A stretch of 64,000 nucleotides of DNA, taken from the NCBI RefSeq assembly GCF_001866645.1, contig NZ_MLYP01000010.1:55377-119376 (forward strand), read 5' to 3'. The notes under the pieces are model-generated. The model ran no database searches. It had not been told where the DNA came from and saw only the letters and a list, made by a program, of their open reading frames with translations. The stretch comes from Streptomyces colonosanans. Lineage in GTDB: Bacteria > Actinomycetota > Actinomycetes > Streptomycetales > Streptomycetaceae. Position numbers and translations under genes: made by a program. This document shows, piece after piece, positions 38,710 through 48,444 of the stretch (the first letter of the stretch is position 1; every line of letters starts with the position of its first letter).

Positions 38710-40737
38710 GTGACCCGCCATCGCTCAACGGCCGCGCAGACGGAGCGTCTTCGCAAGTACCGGCCGGACATTCAGGGCATGCGCGCCGTGGCCATCATGA
38801 TGGTGGTCAGCATGCACTGCGGCATACTCGACATCCACGGCGGCGTGGACGTGAGCTTCGTGCTGAGCGGCTTCCTCATCGGCGGCCAGCTCCTCGCCGA
38901 GATCGACAAGACCGGCAAGGTGTCCCTGACCAAGTTCTGGGCCCGCCGCTTCCGCCGCCTGACCCCGCCCATGGCCCTCGTCATCGTCGGCACCGCGGTC
39001 ATGGCATGGGTATACGGCAGCCCGCTCAGGTTCCGCACCTACATGGAGGACGGCCTCAGCGCCTCCCTCAGCTTCCTGAACTGGCGCCTGGTCGAGAACG
39101 GCACCGACTACTTCGCCAACGACGGGTCGCAGACCCCGTATCAGCACTTCTGGTCGCTGGGCATCGAAGAACAGTTCTACCTCGCCGCCCCGATCCTCCT
39201 CGTCGTGCTGGTCTGGATCAGCCGCAAGATCTTCCGCAACCGTGCCCTGGTCGCGCTGTTCCTGATGGCCGTCATCGCCGGATCGTTCTATCTGGGCTGG
39301 TCGAAGACCCCCGAGAACCAGCCGCTCGCGTACTTCAGCACCCACACCCGGATCTGGGAGATCACCTGCGGCGTCCTTCTCGCCCTCGCCGCCACGCAGG
39401 TCTCCCGCATGAACACCGGTCTGGCCGCGGTCATCACGTGGCTGGGGCTCGGCACCGTGCTCGTCACCGCGATGCTCATCACCAGCGAGACACCGCTGCC
39501 CGGATACGCGGTGGCCGGCCCGGTCATCGGCACCGTCATGGTCATCGCCGGCGGCTGCGCCAACCCCCGGTTCGGCGTGGAGCGGCTGCTCGACAATCCC
39601 GTCCTGGACTTCATCGGCAACGCCAGTTACGGCTGGTACCTGACGCACTGGCCGCTCCTGGTGCTCTGGCCGTCCATCACCGACCGGGACTTCACGTTCG
39701 AGGAGCGGATGCGCGTCGTCGTCCTCTCGTTCCTGGCGGCCGTCCTTCTGCACTACACCGTCGAGCGCACATTCAAGAAGAACGTGTCGCTGCTGGCCCG
39801 CCCCTGGAAGGGCGTTTTCACCGGCGGATTCACCACCGCGGGCACGGCCGGGGCGATGGTCCTGGCGACGATCGTCCCGCTGAACCTGGCGACTTCGCCC
39901 TCGTCGAGCACGGTCGCGGTCGGGTACACCAGCGCGGCGTCGGTCGAGGACTCCGTGCGCCGCACACAGCTCTCCGCGGCCGTGCAGAGCGCCCTGCCCA
40001 GCACACCGAAGAACTCCGCCGAGCGCGGTTGCATCGACAACTTCGACGTCACCAAGTTCGTGCTGCGCGACGGGTGTGTCATCGGCGACCCGAAGGGCTC
40101 GAAGACCCTTGTCCTCATGGGGGACTCGCACGCCTGGCAGTGGAGCGACACCTACCACGAGATCGGCGAGGAACTGGGCGTAAAGGTGGTGACCCTGTCG
40201 AAGGGCGGCTGCTCGCCGCAGATGTACCGCATCGTCAACCCCCAGGTGAACCGCGAGTACACCGAGTGCGACAGCTGGCGCGAGTCGGCCTTCGCGGAGC
40301 TCAAGAAGATCCACCCGGACGTCCTCGTCATCGCCGACCGAGCGCGCCGTGAGGCGAACCGGTCCGGCGCCGAGGCCTCGTTCAAGGTGTTCAAGGAGAC
40401 CGGCGCCAAGCTCGTCTACATGACGGACACCCCGGAGCCCGGCCAGAACATCCCGGACTGTCTCGCCACGCACATCGACGACATCACCCCCTGCAACCGC
40501 AAGCAGTGGCAGGCGCTGGAGTACACGGAGTTCCGCGCCATGGAGCGGGAAGTGGCCGAGAAGTACGGCGCGGACATCATCGACACGACGCCCGCGTTCT
40601 GCACCGCGGACGTGTGCCCGGCGGTCATCGGCGACCAGGTCGTCTACTTCGACAACAGCCACATCACATCGTCGTACTCGAAGACCCTGAAGCCCTTCCT
40701 CGAGCCGGCCCTGAAGGAAATCCTGGACAAGGCGTAG
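38710..40737 (+). CDS. Acyltransferase-3 / SGNH O-acetyltransferase (OafA type)
   Basis: 675 residues from a GTG with GGGAG 5 nt upstream. The N-terminal acyltransferase-3 domain (about 15-395) has about ten TM helices, with the conserved His36 (VSMHCG), GVDVSFVLSGFLIGG and FWSLGIEEQFYL. The C-terminal SGNH domain (about 440-675) has the nucleophile motif VLMGDSHAWQW (Ser473) and the Asp-x-x-His type YFDNSHITSSYS. This two-domain form O-acetylates surface polysaccharides. Last gene of the GT2 operon, ended by the hairpin at 40753-40784. Confidence 0.92.
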   Translation: MTRHRSTAAQTERLRKYRPDIQGMRAVAIMMVVSMHCGILDIHGGVDVSFVLSGFLIGGQLLAEIDKTGKVSLTKFWARRFRRLTPPMALVIVGTAVMAWVYGSPLRFRTYMEDGLSASLSFLNWRLVENGTDYFANDGSQTPYQHFWSLGIEEQFYLAAPILLVVLVWISRKIFRNRALVALFLMAVIAGSFYLGWSKTPENQPLAYFSTHTRIWEITCGVLLALAATQVSRMNTGLAAVITWLGLGTVLVTAMLITSETPLPGYAVAGPVIGTVMVIAGGCANPRFGVERLLDNPVLDFIGNASYGWYLTHWPLLVLWPSITDRDFTFEERMRVVVLSFLAAVLLHYTVERTFKKNVSLLARPWKGVFTGGFTTAGTAGAMVLATIVPLNLATSPSSSTVAVGYTSAASVEDSVRRTQLSAAVQSALPSTPKNSAERGCIDNFDVTKFVLRDGCVIGDPKGSKTLVLMGDSHAWQWSDTYHEIGEELGVKVVTLSKGGCSPQMYRIVNPQVNREYTECDSWRESAFAELKKIHPDVLVIADRARREANRSGAEASFKVFKETGAKLVYMTDTPEPGQNIPDCLATHIDDITPCNRKQWQALEYTEFRAMEREVAEKYGADIIDTTPAFCTADVCPAVIGDQVVYFDNSHITSSYSKTLKPFLEPALKEILDKA

Positions 40738-40752
40738 CCCGCGTCCCAGGCC

Positions 40753-40784
40753 GGGGGCTCTGCGGCGACCGCCGCGGAGCCCCC
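40753..40784. terminator. Bidirectional terminator, acyltransferase / truA
   Basis: Stem of 8 bp (GGGGGCTC/GAGCCCCC), a T/G wobble and 5 bp (GCGGC/GCCGC) with a GACC loop, followed by TTT on the plus strand. It lies between two convergent genes, 15 bp past one stop and 3 bp from the other. Confidence 0.85.
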
Positions 40785-40786
40785 TT

Positions 40787-41629
40787 TCAGTGCACCGTGC
40801 CCCGCACCCGCCGCGCCTGCCGCTGGCGCTCGGCGAGCTGGTCGTCCGCCGGGTACGCGACCTCCTCCAGGGTCAGCCCGAGCGGGCGGACGACATGGAC
40901 GGCGCTGTCGCGGACGCCGGCGTCGAGGACCTTCCGCGGCCACTCCACGCCACGGTGGCCGTCGCCCACGAACAGCAGGGCGCCGACCATGGAGCGCACC
41001 TGGTTGTGGCAGAAGGCGTCGGCGCGGACCTCGATCTCGATGATGCCGTCGGCCCCCCGGCGCACCCCGAAGTCGAGGATCTCGCGGATCGTCGTCGCCC
41101 CCTCGCGTTTCTTCGCGTACGCCGCGAAGTCATGCTCCCCGATCAGGGACTTGGCGGCGGCGTCCATGACGTCGACGTCCAGAGGCCAGTCGTGCCACAG
41201 GACGTGGTTGCGCAGCAGTGGATCCACACCGCCGGGGTTGTCCGTGACGCGATAGGCGTAGCGCCGCCAGATCGCGGCGAAACGGGCGTTGAAGCCGCTG
41301 GGCGCCTCCCTGAGCGCCCACACCCGCACATCCCTGGGCAGACGCCCGGCGAGCCGTTTGAGCAGTTTTCCGCTCTGCTCGGCCCAGACCTCCCGGGGCA
41401 GATCTACATGGGCGACCTGTCCCCTCGCATGCACCCCGGCATCGGTCCGCCCGGCCACCGTCAGCTCGTAGGCCTGGCCGGACCGGGTGACCGTGCGCAG
41501 GGCGTCCTCGACCTCCCCCTGCACGGTCCGCCTGCCGCCGGCCTGTTTGGCCCAGCCGTGGAAGTCGGTGCCGTCGTAGGAAAGGTCGAGGCGGATGCGG
41601 ACGTGTCCGGGCTGTACTTCGTCACTCAC
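40787..41629 (-). CDS. truA: tRNA pseudouridine(38-40) synthase TruA
   Basis: Isomerises uridines 38-40 in the anticodon arm. 280 residues; Asp63 in [14 protein letters not shown] is the catalytic residue. [13 protein letters not shown] at the N-terminus and [13 protein letters not shown] near residue 200 are family motifs. Last gene of the alpha-operon run, 72 bp after rplQ, as in most actinobacteria. Confidence 0.97.
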   Translation of the reverse strand: MSDEVQPGHVRIRLDLSYDGTDFHGWAKQAGGRRTVQGEVEDALRTVTRSGQAYELTVAGRTDAGVHARGQVAHVDLPREVWAEQSGKLLKRLAGRLPRDVRVWALREAPSGFNARFAAIWRRYAYRVTDNPGGVDPLLRNHVLWHDWPLDVDVMDAAAKSLIGEHDFAAYAKKREGATTIREILDFGVRRGADGIIEIEVRADAFCHNQVRSMVGALLFVGDGHRGVEWPRKVLDAGVRDSAVHVVRPLGLTLEEVAYPADDQLAERQRQARRVRGTVH

Positions 41630-41654
41630 TCCTGGATCCTCTCAGGTACGCGAA

Positions 41655-41684
41655 AGCGGGCCCGCCCCAAGGGACGGACCCGCT
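41655..41684 (-). terminator. Imperfect hairpin between rplQ and truA
   Basis: AGCGGG pairs with CCCGCT around a mostly complementary GC-rich interior with two mismatches. It sits 18 bp after the rplQ stop. It may attenuate read-through into truA. Confidence 0.45.
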
Positions 41685-41701
41685 CAGCGCGAGGGCTGGC
41701 C

Positions 41702-42193
41702 TCAGGCGTCCTTCGACTCCTCGGCAGCCTCGACGGCTTCCTCGGCCTTGGTCTCCTCGACCTTGACCTCCTCAGCCTCCTTGACCGCACGCTTGGTGGC
41801 GGCCTCGGCCTCGCCGACGGCCTTCTGCTGCACCGTCAGCGCCTCGACCAGCTCGATCACAGCCATGGGCGCGTTGTCGCCACGGCGGTTACCGATCTTG
41901 GTGATGCGGGTGTAGCCACCCGGACGGTTCTCGTAGCGCGGGCCGATCTCGGTGAAGAGCGTGTGAACGATGCTCTTGTCCGTGATGACCTGGAGCACCT
42001 GACGGCGGTTGTGAAGGTCGCCCTTCTTCGCCTTGGTGACCAGACGCTCGGCGTACGGCCGCAGCTTGCGGGCCTTCGCCTCGGTGGTGGTGATACGACC
42101 GTGCTCGAACAGCGCCTTCGCGAGGTTCGCGAGGATCAGCTTCTCGTGCGCGGCGCTGCCGCCCATGCGGGCACCCTTGGTGGGCCTCGGCAT
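41702..42193 (-). CDS. rplQ: 50S ribosomal protein L17
   Basis: 163 residues; core from [20 protein letters not shown] through about residue 120 ([20 protein letters not shown]). The C-terminus is an actinobacterial acidic, Lys/Glu/Ala-rich extension of about 40 residues. It follows rpoA after a 177-bp gap with a hairpin. Confidence 0.97.
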   Translation of the reverse strand: MPRPTKGARMGGSAAHEKLILANLAKALFEHGRITTTEAKARKLRPYAERLVTKAKKGDLHNRRQVLQVITDKSIVHTLFTEIGPRYENRPGGYTRITKIGNRRGDNAPMAVIELVEALTVQQKAVGEAEAATKRAVKEAEEVKVEETKAEEAVEAAEESKDA

Positions 42194-42272
42194 TCTCTTT
42201 CTCCTTGGTGTCTGCCCCGGCCGTGTCAGGTACCGGGGTCAGTATCCGAGCAGGCGGTCGCCTGTCGGAGAT

Positions 42273-42302
42273 CCGGGAGCGGCCCCGAAGGGGTGCTCCC
42301 GG
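42273..42302 (-). terminator. Hairpin between rpoA and rplQ
   Basis: 8-bp stem CCGGGAGC/GCTCCCGG with an inner CCCC/GGGG pairing over a GAA loop. It lies between rpoA and rplQ. Probably an attenuator or processing site, since rplQ and truA depend on the same transcript. Confidence 0.55.
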
Positions 42303-42370
42303 AAAGGGCGCGGGATGGTGTCGACAAGCGACGCACCCACGCCCGGGTACGGACCGTCTGGCCCGAACTC

Positions 42371-43393
42371 TCAGTACTGCTCGGTCTCGACGAACCCGGC
42401 GTCCGCGTCGTCGTCGGCGCCGAAGGCGTCGGCGGCGGCGGTCGGGTCGAATCCGGGCGGGCTGTCCTTCAGGGCCAGGCCCATGCCGGCCAGCTTCGCC
42501 TTGACCTCGTCGATGGACTTCGCACCGAAGTTGCGGATGTCCAGCAGGTCGGCCTCGGAGCGGGCGACGAGCTCACCCACGGAGTGGATGCCCTCACGCT
42601 TGAGGCAGTTGTAGGAGCGGACCGTGAGCTCCAGCTCCTCGATCGGCAGCGCGAGGTCGGCGGCCAGGGCGGCGTCCGTCGGGGACGGGCCCATGTCGAT
42701 GCCCTCGGCGTCGATGTTGAGCTCGCGGGCCAGACCGAACAGCTCCACCAGGGTCTTACCGGCGGACGCCATGGCGTCACGCGGACGCATGGCCTGCTTG
42801 GTCTCGACGTCGACGATCAGCTTGTCGAAGTCGGTGCGCTGCTCGACACGGGTCGCCTCGACCTTGTAGGTGACCTTGAGAACCGGCGAGTAGATGGAGT
42901 CGACCGGAATACGGCCGATCTCCTGGCCCGCCTGCTTGTTCTGCACGGCGGAGACATAACCGCGACCCCGCTCGACGGTCAGCTCCATCTCCAGCTTGCC
43001 CTTGCCGTTGAGCGTGGCGAGGACCAGGTCGGGGTTGTGCACCTCGACACCGGCCGGCGGCGCGATGTCGGCGGCCGTGACCAGACCCGGGCCCTGCTTG
43101 CGCAGGTACATCACGACCGGCTCGTCGTGCTCGGAGGAGACGACCAGCTGCTTGATGTTGAGGATCAGGTCGGTGACGTCCTCCTTGACGCCCGGCACGG
43201 TGGTGAACTCGTGCAGAACGCCGTCGATGCGGATGGACGTGACCGCCGCACCCGGGATCGAGGAGAGGAGCGTACGACGCAGGGAGTTGCCGAGGGTGTA
43301 GCCGAAGCCCGGCTCCAGCGGCTCGATCACGAACCGGGAGCGGAACTCGTCGACGACCTCTTCGGTCAACGAGGGACGCTGAGCGATCAGCAT
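42371..43393 (-). CDS. rpoA: RNA polymerase alpha subunit
   Basis: 340 residues. The N-terminal domain (1-230) for dimerisation has [20 protein letters not shown] and [15 protein letters not shown] strands. A flexible linker leads to the C-terminal domain (about 250-320) for UP elements and activators: [20 protein letters not shown], then [20 protein letters not shown]. The acidic tail ends [10 protein letters not shown]. The gap of 142 bp to rpsK holds a strong hairpin; rpsD, often found here, is absent. Confidence 0.98.
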   Translation of the reverse strand: MLIAQRPSLTEEVVDEFRSRFVIEPLEPGFGYTLGNSLRRTLLSSIPGAAVTSIRIDGVLHEFTTVPGVKEDVTDLILNIKQLVVSSEHDEPVVMYLRKQGPGLVTAADIAPPAGVEVHNPDLVLATLNGKGKLEMELTVERGRGYVSAVQNKQAGQEIGRIPVDSIYSPVLKVTYKVEATRVEQRTDFDKLIVDVETKQAMRPRDAMASAGKTLVELFGLARELNIDAEGIDMGPSPTDAALAADLALPIEELELTVRSYNCLKREGIHSVGELVARSEADLLDIRNFGAKSIDEVKAKLAGMGLALKDSPPGFDPTAAADAFGADDDADAGFVETEQY

Positions 43394-43479
43394 GTGTGGA
43401 TCAGATCCTTCAGTCGTGGACGCCCGCTATATGACGCCCGACAGCCCGTACCTCGACGGCACGGGGTACTACAAGGGTA

Positions 43480-43514
43480 CGGGCGGTACGACCCGAAGAG
43501 GGCCGTACCGCCCG
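43480..43514 (-). terminator. Strong hairpin between rpsK and rpoA
   Basis: Perfect 11-bp stem (CGGGCGGTACG/CGTACCGCCCG) with an inner CCC/GGG pair. It lies 22 bp past the rpsK stop, where other actinobacteria have rpsD. Suggests termination or attenuation with a separate promoter for rpoA, or RNA processing. Confidence 0.65.
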
Positions 43515-43535
43515 GAAAACCGCGGCCGGGAGGCG

Positions 43536-43940
43536 TCAGACGCGACGACGCTTCGGCGGGCGGCAGCCGTTGTGCGGGGTCGGGGTGACGTCCTGGATGG
43601 AGCCGACCTCGAGGCCCGTGGCCTGCAGGGAGCGGATCGCGGTCTCACGACCGGAACCCGGGCCCTTCACGAACACGTCGACCTTGCGCATGCCGTGCTC
43701 CTGGGCGCGGCGGGCAGCCGACTCGGCGGCCATCTGCGCGGCGAACGGCGTGGACTTCCGGGAGCCCTTGAAGCCGACGTGGCCGGCGGAGGCCCAGGAG
43801 ATCACGTTGCCGGACGGGTCCGTGATCGAGACGATCGTGTTGTTGAACGTGCTCTTGATGTGCGCGTGGCCGTGAGCGACGTTCTTCTTTTCCTTGCGGC
43901 GCACCTTCTTGGCAGCGCCCTGACGACCCTTGGGGGGCAT
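43536..43940 (-). CDS. rpsK: 30S ribosomal protein S11
   Basis: 134 residues. [20 protein letters not shown], the [14 protein letters not shown] segment and the C-terminal [16 protein letters not shown] are invariant S11 features. 65 bp after rpsM. Confidence 0.98.
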   Translation of the reverse strand: MPPKGRQGAAKKVRRKEKKNVAHGHAHIKSTFNNTIVSITDPSGNVISWASAGHVGFKGSRKSTPFAAQMAAESAARRAQEHGMRKVDVFVKGPGSGRETAIRSLQATGLEVGSIQDVTPTPHNGCRPPKRRRV

Positions 43941-44005
43941 CTACTAACTCCTACGGGAGGTGGTCGGTCCTACAGCGAAGACCGTGGACAGGTGTCCGCT
44001 GCGGA

Positions 44006-44386
44006 CTACTTCTTGCCCGGCTTCTTCTTGCCGGCGATGGCGCGACGCGGGCCCTTGCGGGTGCGGGCGTTGGTGCTGGTGCGCTGACCGCGGACAGGCA
44101 GACCGCGGCGGTGACGCAGACCCTGGTAGCAGCCGATCTCGACCTTGCGGCGGATGTCGGCCTGGATCTCGCGACGGAGGTCACCCTCGGTCTTGATGTT
44201 GTTGTCGACGTACTCGCGGATCGCGACCAGCTGCTCCTCGGAGAGGTCACGAACGCGGGTGTTCGGGTCAACGCCGGTCGCAGCCAGCGTCGCCTGCGAG
44301 AGGGTCCGGCCGATGCCGAACACGTAGGTGAGGGCGACCTCCACGCGCTTTTCGCGCGGGATGTCAACACCGGAAACGCGTGCCAT
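44006..44386 (-). CDS. rpsM: 30S ribosomal protein S13
   Basis: 126 residues: [20 protein letters not shown] at the start, [20 protein letters not shown] and a basic [16 protein letters not shown] tail. Starts the S13-S11-rpoA-L17 block, 187 bp after rpmJ. Confidence 0.98.
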   Translation of the reverse strand: MARVSGVDIPREKRVEVALTYVFGIGRTLSQATLAATGVDPNTRVRDLSEEQLVAIREYVDNNIKTEGDLRREIQADIRRKVEIGCYQGLRHRRGLPVRGQRTSTNARTRKGPRRAIAGKKKPGKK

Positions 44387-44573
44387 TCAATGGCTCCAGT
44401 TGATCTTCGGAGGTCTTCCACAGGACCGGATCCCAGCCGCCGTACGAGGTACGAACTGGGTCCCCGGCCTCCGAACCGGGGGTGTCAGGCCTGAACTTCA
44501 GGCCCGGGTCCTGCGTATGAACATATTGCTCGCGTCGCGCGAAGCTCTGCGGATGCAGAGGGTGGGTCGTGCG

Positions 44574-44687
44574 TCAGCCCTGGCGCTGCTTGTGGCGCGG
44601 GTTGTCGCAGATGACCATGACCCGGCCGTGACGGCGGATCACCCTGCACTTGTCGCAGATCTTCTTGACGCTCGGCTTGACCTTCAT
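44574..44687 (-). CDS. rpmJ: 50S ribosomal protein L36, zinc-ribbon form
   Basis: 37 residues beginning [20 protein letters not shown] and ending NPRHKQRQG. Cys11, Cys14, Cys27 and His32 form the zinc-binding (C+) ribbon. Located between infA and rpsM as usual. Streptomyces may also carry a zinc-free copy elsewhere under Zur; that is not in this window. Confidence 0.95.
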   Translation of the reverse strand: MKVKPSVKKICDKCRVIRRHGRVMVICDNPRHKQRQG

Positions 44688-44763
44688 GGGGTGAGGTTCT
44701 CCGGGTCGATGCCCCGCCTTGGAGGGCGGGAGCGGGCAAAGATCTACTTGTACCGTTGAAGTT

Positions 44764-44830
44764 CACTCCGGACACGTCCGGAGTGGCTCCCCTGGATCAC
44801 TCCGGGGAGTTTGACAGGACAGGCCTGTCC
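44764..44830 (-). terminator. Cluster of hairpins between infA and rpmJ
   Basis: Three inverted repeats in 67 bp: CACTCCGGAC/GTCCGGAGTG (44764-44785), CTCCCC/GGGGAG (about 44787-44809), and the 14-bp palindrome GGACAGGCCTGTCC (44817-44830). They fill most of the 192-bp gap. Likely an attenuator or RNA processing region that sets rpmJ-rpsM expression relative to infA. Confidence 0.5.
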
Positions 44831-44879
44831 AGCCACGACCCTTCCGGCCGCGGGGGCGGGTGCGAGACCCGTCCAAGCC

Positions 44880-45101
44880 TTACTTGTACCGGTAAACGAT
44901 CCGGCCACGCGTCAGGTCGTACGGAGACAGCTCCACCACGACCCGGTCGTCAGGGAGGATGCGGATGTAGTGCATGCGCATCTTGCCGCTGATGTGTGCC
45001 AGGACCTGGTGGCCGTTCTGGAGCTCGACTCTGAACATGGCGTTCGGCAGAGACTCGACGACAGTGCCCTCGATCTCGATGGCACCTTGCTTCTTGGCCA
45101 C
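44880..45101 (-). CDS. infA: Translation initiation factor IF-1
   Basis: 73 residues of OB fold: [20 protein letters not shown] to [13 protein letters not shown]. Binds the 30S A site during initiation. 140 bp after map; TAGACT at 45187-45182 on the minus strand is a possible -10 for its own promoter, with a weak -35. Confidence 0.98.
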   Translation of the reverse strand: MAKKQGAIEIEGTVVESLPNAMFRVELQNGHQVLAHISGKMRMHYIRILPDDRVVVELSPYDLTRGRIVYRYK

Positions 45102-45241
45102 GCTTCGCCCTTCGAATCGACTACCTTGATCGACTTCGTCTCACGCACGCGGACATGCGGATGCACGAGAGCCGACGAGTCAGTCTACGTCAGGGCCCCA
45201 GGAAACACGAATCGAGGCAGTCTGCCCCACGAACGAGATCA

Positions 45242-46078
45242 TCATGCCAGGGGGTCGGGGGCGACGGTGATGCCGTACTCCGCGAGCTTGGCCTTGCCGG
45301 CGTCCGGAGCCGTGAGTACCAGCGGGCCCTGCTCGGTGAGGGCGACGGAGTGCTCCCAGTGGGACGACCACGTACCGTCCGTCGTGATCACGGTCCAGTC
45401 GTCCGAGAGGACCTCCGTCTTCGGCGTCCCCAGCGACACCATCGGCTCGATGGCCAGGCAGAACCCGGGCACCAGCTTCGGGCCCTTGCCGCGCCGCCGC
45501 TCGACGTAGTTCAGCAGGTGCGGGTCCATGTGCATCTCGGTGCCGATGCCGTGCCCGCCGTAGTCCTCGATGATCCCGTAGCGTCCGCCGCCCGGCTTCG
45601 GCTGCCGGCGGATGTACGTCTCGATGGCGCGCGAGACGTCGACGAGCCGGTTGCCCAGCTTCATCGCGGCGATCCCGGCCCACATCGATTCCTCGGTCAC
45701 CCGGGAGAGCTCGACCAGCTCCGGAGCGTGACCCGAGCCCACGAACGCGGTGAAGGCGGCGTCGCCGTGCCAGCCGTCCACGATCGCGCCCGCGTCGATG
45801 GAGATGATGTCGCCGTCCTTGAGCACGACCTCGTCGGACGGGATACCGTGCACCACGACCTCGTTCACCGAGGTGCAGATGGTCGCGGGGAAGCCGCCGT
45901 AGCCCAGGAAGTTCGACTTCGCGCCGTGCTCGGCGAGCACCTTGCGCGCGGCCTCGTCCAGGTCCTTCGTCGTGGCGCCCGGCACGGCCGCCTCACGCGT
46001 GGCGGCGTGCACGGCGGCGACGACCAACCCCGCCTCACGCATCTTGGCGATCTGCTCGGGGGTCTTGATCTGCACCAT
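45242..46078 (-). CDS. map: Methionine aminopeptidase, type I
   Basis: Removes the initiator methionine. 278 residues from the ATG at 46078 (MVQIKTPEQIAKMREAG). Metal ligands lie in ISIDAGAIVDGWHGDAAFTA (two Asp), GHGIGTEMHMDP (His), AIEPMVSLG (Glu) and WEHSVALTEQGP (Glu). It lies between adk and infA in the superoperon. 224 bp separate it from adk. Confidence 0.97.
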   Translation of the reverse strand: MVQIKTPEQIAKMREAGLVVAAVHAATREAAVPGATTKDLDEAARKVLAEHGAKSNFLGYGGFPATICTSVNEVVVHGIPSDEVVLKDGDIISIDAGAIVDGWHGDAAFTAFVGSGHAPELVELSRVTEESMWAGIAAMKLGNRLVDVSRAIETYIRRQPKPGGGRYGIIEDYGGHGIGTEMHMDPHLLNYVERRRGKGPKLVPGFCLAIEPMVSLGTPKTEVLSDDWTVITTDGTWSSHWEHSVALTEQGPLVLTAPDAGKAKLAEYGITVAPDPLA

Positions 46079-46302
46079 GCGGCTGCGGCCTTTCTGGACC
46101 GGAGAGAGACGGACACCATCAAAGATACGGGGAGGGACCACCCAACCCGTCCGGCGTTCGGGGGACGAGCCCGTTCAGGCCGACCGGGAGTGCGAGGGCG
46201 CGGCGCCCAGCGGGGTCGCCACACCTGGGATGCCCCGCAGATCGGCCGCGGCCCCCGGGAGGGGAACCGCGGCCGTAAAGCGGCAGAGGCGGGGCGGGGC
46301 GA

Positions 46303-46965
46303 CTACTTGTCGCCGGTCCTCTGGTCGAGCACCTGCATCGCGCGGGCGGTGACTTCGTCCACCTTGCCGAGCGCCGAGATCGTGACCACCAGGCCCTGCG
46401 CCTTGTAGTAGTCGATGATCGGCTCGGTCTGCGTGTGGTAGACCTCCAGCCGCTTGCGGACGGTCTCCTCCGAGTCGTCGTCCCGCTGGTACAGCTCGCC
46501 GCCGCAGATGTCGCAGACGCCGTCCTGCTTCGCCGGCTTGTACGAGACGTGGAAGACGTGTGCCGAGTCGTTTCGGCAGACGCGGCGACCCGCGATGCGC
46601 TTGACGACCTCGTCCTCGGGGACCTCCAGGTCGAGGATCGCGTCCAGCTTCATGCCCTCGGCCTTGAGCATCTCGTCCAGCGCCACGGCCTGCTGCACAT
46701 TCCGCGGGAAGCCGTCCAGCAGGAAGCCGCCCTGCGCGTCCGGCTGCTCCATGCGGTCCTTGGCCATCGCGATGGTGACCTCGTCCGGGACCAGGTTGCC
46801 CGCGTCCATGTAGGACTTCGCGAGCTTGCCCAGCTCCGTCTGCCGGCTGATGTTGGCGCGGAACAGGTCGCCCGTGGAGATGTGCGGGATCGACAGGTTC
46901 TCGGCGAGGAACGCGGCCTGCGTTCCCTTGCCAGCACCGGGTGGCCCGACGAGGACGATTCGCAT
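46303..46965 (-). CDS. adk: Adenylate kinase
   Basis: Interconverts AMP, ADP and ATP. 220 residues, long-lid type. P-loop GPPGAGKGTQ at about 7-16, then GDLFRANI, DGFPRNVQQA. The lid contains GRRVCRNDSAHVFH and GVCDICGGELYQRDDD, so Cys/His residues probably bind zinc. The start overlaps the secY stop (TGATG), showing translational coupling. Confidence 0.97.
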   Translation of the reverse strand: MRIVLVGPPGAGKGTQAAFLAENLSIPHISTGDLFRANISRQTELGKLAKSYMDAGNLVPDEVTIAMAKDRMEQPDAQGGFLLDGFPRNVQQAVALDEMLKAEGMKLDAILDLEVPEDEVVKRIAGRRVCRNDSAHVFHVSYKPAKQDGVCDICGGELYQRDDDSEETVRKRLEVYHTQTEPIIDYYKAQGLVVTISALGKVDEVTARAMQVLDQRTGDK

Positions 46966-48278
46966 CAGCGGAGGAACCCTTCGTAATTGCGCTGCTGGAG
47001 CTGGCTCTCGATCTGCTTCACCGTCTCAAGGCCGACACCCACGATGATCAGGATGCTGGTACCACCGAACGGGAAGTTCTGGTTCGCCCCGAAGCCCACC
47101 AACGCCATTGTCGGTACGAGTGCGATCAGACCCAGATACAGCGAACCCGGCCAGGTGATCCGGTTGAGTACGTAGCTCAGGTACTCAGCGGTCGGCCGAC
47201 CAGCCCGGATGCCCGGGATGAAGCCACCATACTTCTTCATGTTGTCCGCGACTTCCTCGGGGTTGAAGGAGATCGCCACGTAGAAGAACGCGAAGAAAAC
47301 GATGAGCAAGAAGTAGAGGGTGATGTAGATCGGGTGGTCACCCTTGGTGAGGTTCTGGTCGATCCAGGTCTTCCAGCTGGAGTTGCCTCCGGCGAACTGC
47401 GCGATCAGAGCCGGGATGTACAGCAGCGACGACGCGAAGATGACGGGGATGACACCCGCCTGGTTCACCTTCAGCGGGATGTACGTGGACGTACCGCCGT
47501 AGGCGCGACGGCCGATCATGCGCTTCGCGTACTGGACCGGGATGCGACGCTGCGCCTGCTCGACGAAGACCACCAGGGCGACCATGATCAGGCCGACCAG
47601 GATGACGGTGCCGAACTCGATCCAGCCGCCCGCCAGGCTGCCCTGCTTCTTGATGGCCCACAGGGCGGACGGGAAGGTCGCGGCGATCGAGATGAACATC
47701 AGGATGGACATGCCGTTGCCGATGCCGCGGTCGGTGATCAGCTCACCGAGCCACATGACGACGGCCGTACCGGCGGTCATGGTGATGACCATCGTGATGG
47801 TGGTGAAGATCGACTGGTTCGGCACGATCGAACCTGCCACCGGGCAGCCGGAGAACAGGGCGCCACTACGGGCGGTGGCCACCAGGCCGGTGCCCTGGAG
47901 GATCGCCAGCGCCACCGTCAGGTACCGGGTGTACTGCGTGATCTTCGCGGTACCCGACTGGCCTTCCTTCTTCAGGGCTTCCAGGCGCGGAATGACCACG
48001 GTCAGCAGCTGGAGGATGATACTCGCCGTGATGTACGGCATGATGCCCAGCGCAAAGATCGTGATCTGCAGCAGCGCGCCGCCGCTGAACATGTTGACCA
48101 GCCCGAACAGGCCCTGGTTGCCCTTGGCGACGTCGATACAGGTCTGGACGTTCTTGTAGTCGACACCAGGGATCGGGATGTGCGTACCGAGCCGGTACAC
48201 CACGATGATGCCGAGCGTGAAGAGCAGCTTCTTGCGCAGGTCGGGCGTCTTGAACGCCCGGGCGAACGCGGTGAGCAC
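46965..48278 (-). CDS. secY: Protein translocase channel subunit SecY
   Basis: 437 residues, ten TM helices. GTG start with AGGAGG 5 nt upstream. LGIIVVYRLGTHIPIPGVD in helix 1-2, LQLLTVVIPRLEALKKEGQS, the GNGMSILMFISI helix, and FGGTSILIIVGVGLETVKQI near the end are SecY features. It separates from rplO by 244 bp containing a large hairpin, so it likely has its own promoter along with adk. Confidence 0.98.
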   Translation of the reverse strand: MLTAFARAFKTPDLRKKLLFTLGIIVVYRLGTHIPIPGVDYKNVQTCIDVAKGNQGLFGLVNMFSGGALLQITIFALGIMPYITASIILQLLTVVIPRLEALKKEGQSGTAKITQYTRYLTVALAILQGTGLVATARSGALFSGCPVAGSIVPNQSIFTTITMVITMTAGTAVVMWLGELITDRGIGNGMSILMFISIAATFPSALWAIKKQGSLAGGWIEFGTVILVGLIMVALVVFVEQAQRRIPVQYAKRMIGRRAYGGTSTYIPLKVNQAGVIPVIFASSLLYIPALIAQFAGGNSSWKTWIDQNLTKGDHPIYITLYFLLIVFFAFFYVAISFNPEEVADNMKKYGGFIPGIRAGRPTAEYLSYVLNRITWPGSLYLGLIALVPTMALVGFGANQNFPFGGTSILIIVGVGLETVKQIESQLQQRNYEGFLR

Positions 48279-48444
48279 GGTGCCTCCTGCGACCCCCGCG
48301 CGACTGCGTCAAGGGTGACGGTCTTGAGATTCCGACTGACAACGACATGGGTAACGATCAACTGCCGCCGTGAGTGCCCATACCGCGACACCCCCGCGAA
48401 AGTTGACAGTGCAGGCCACCTTACCGGCGAGAGCACCTACCTAG

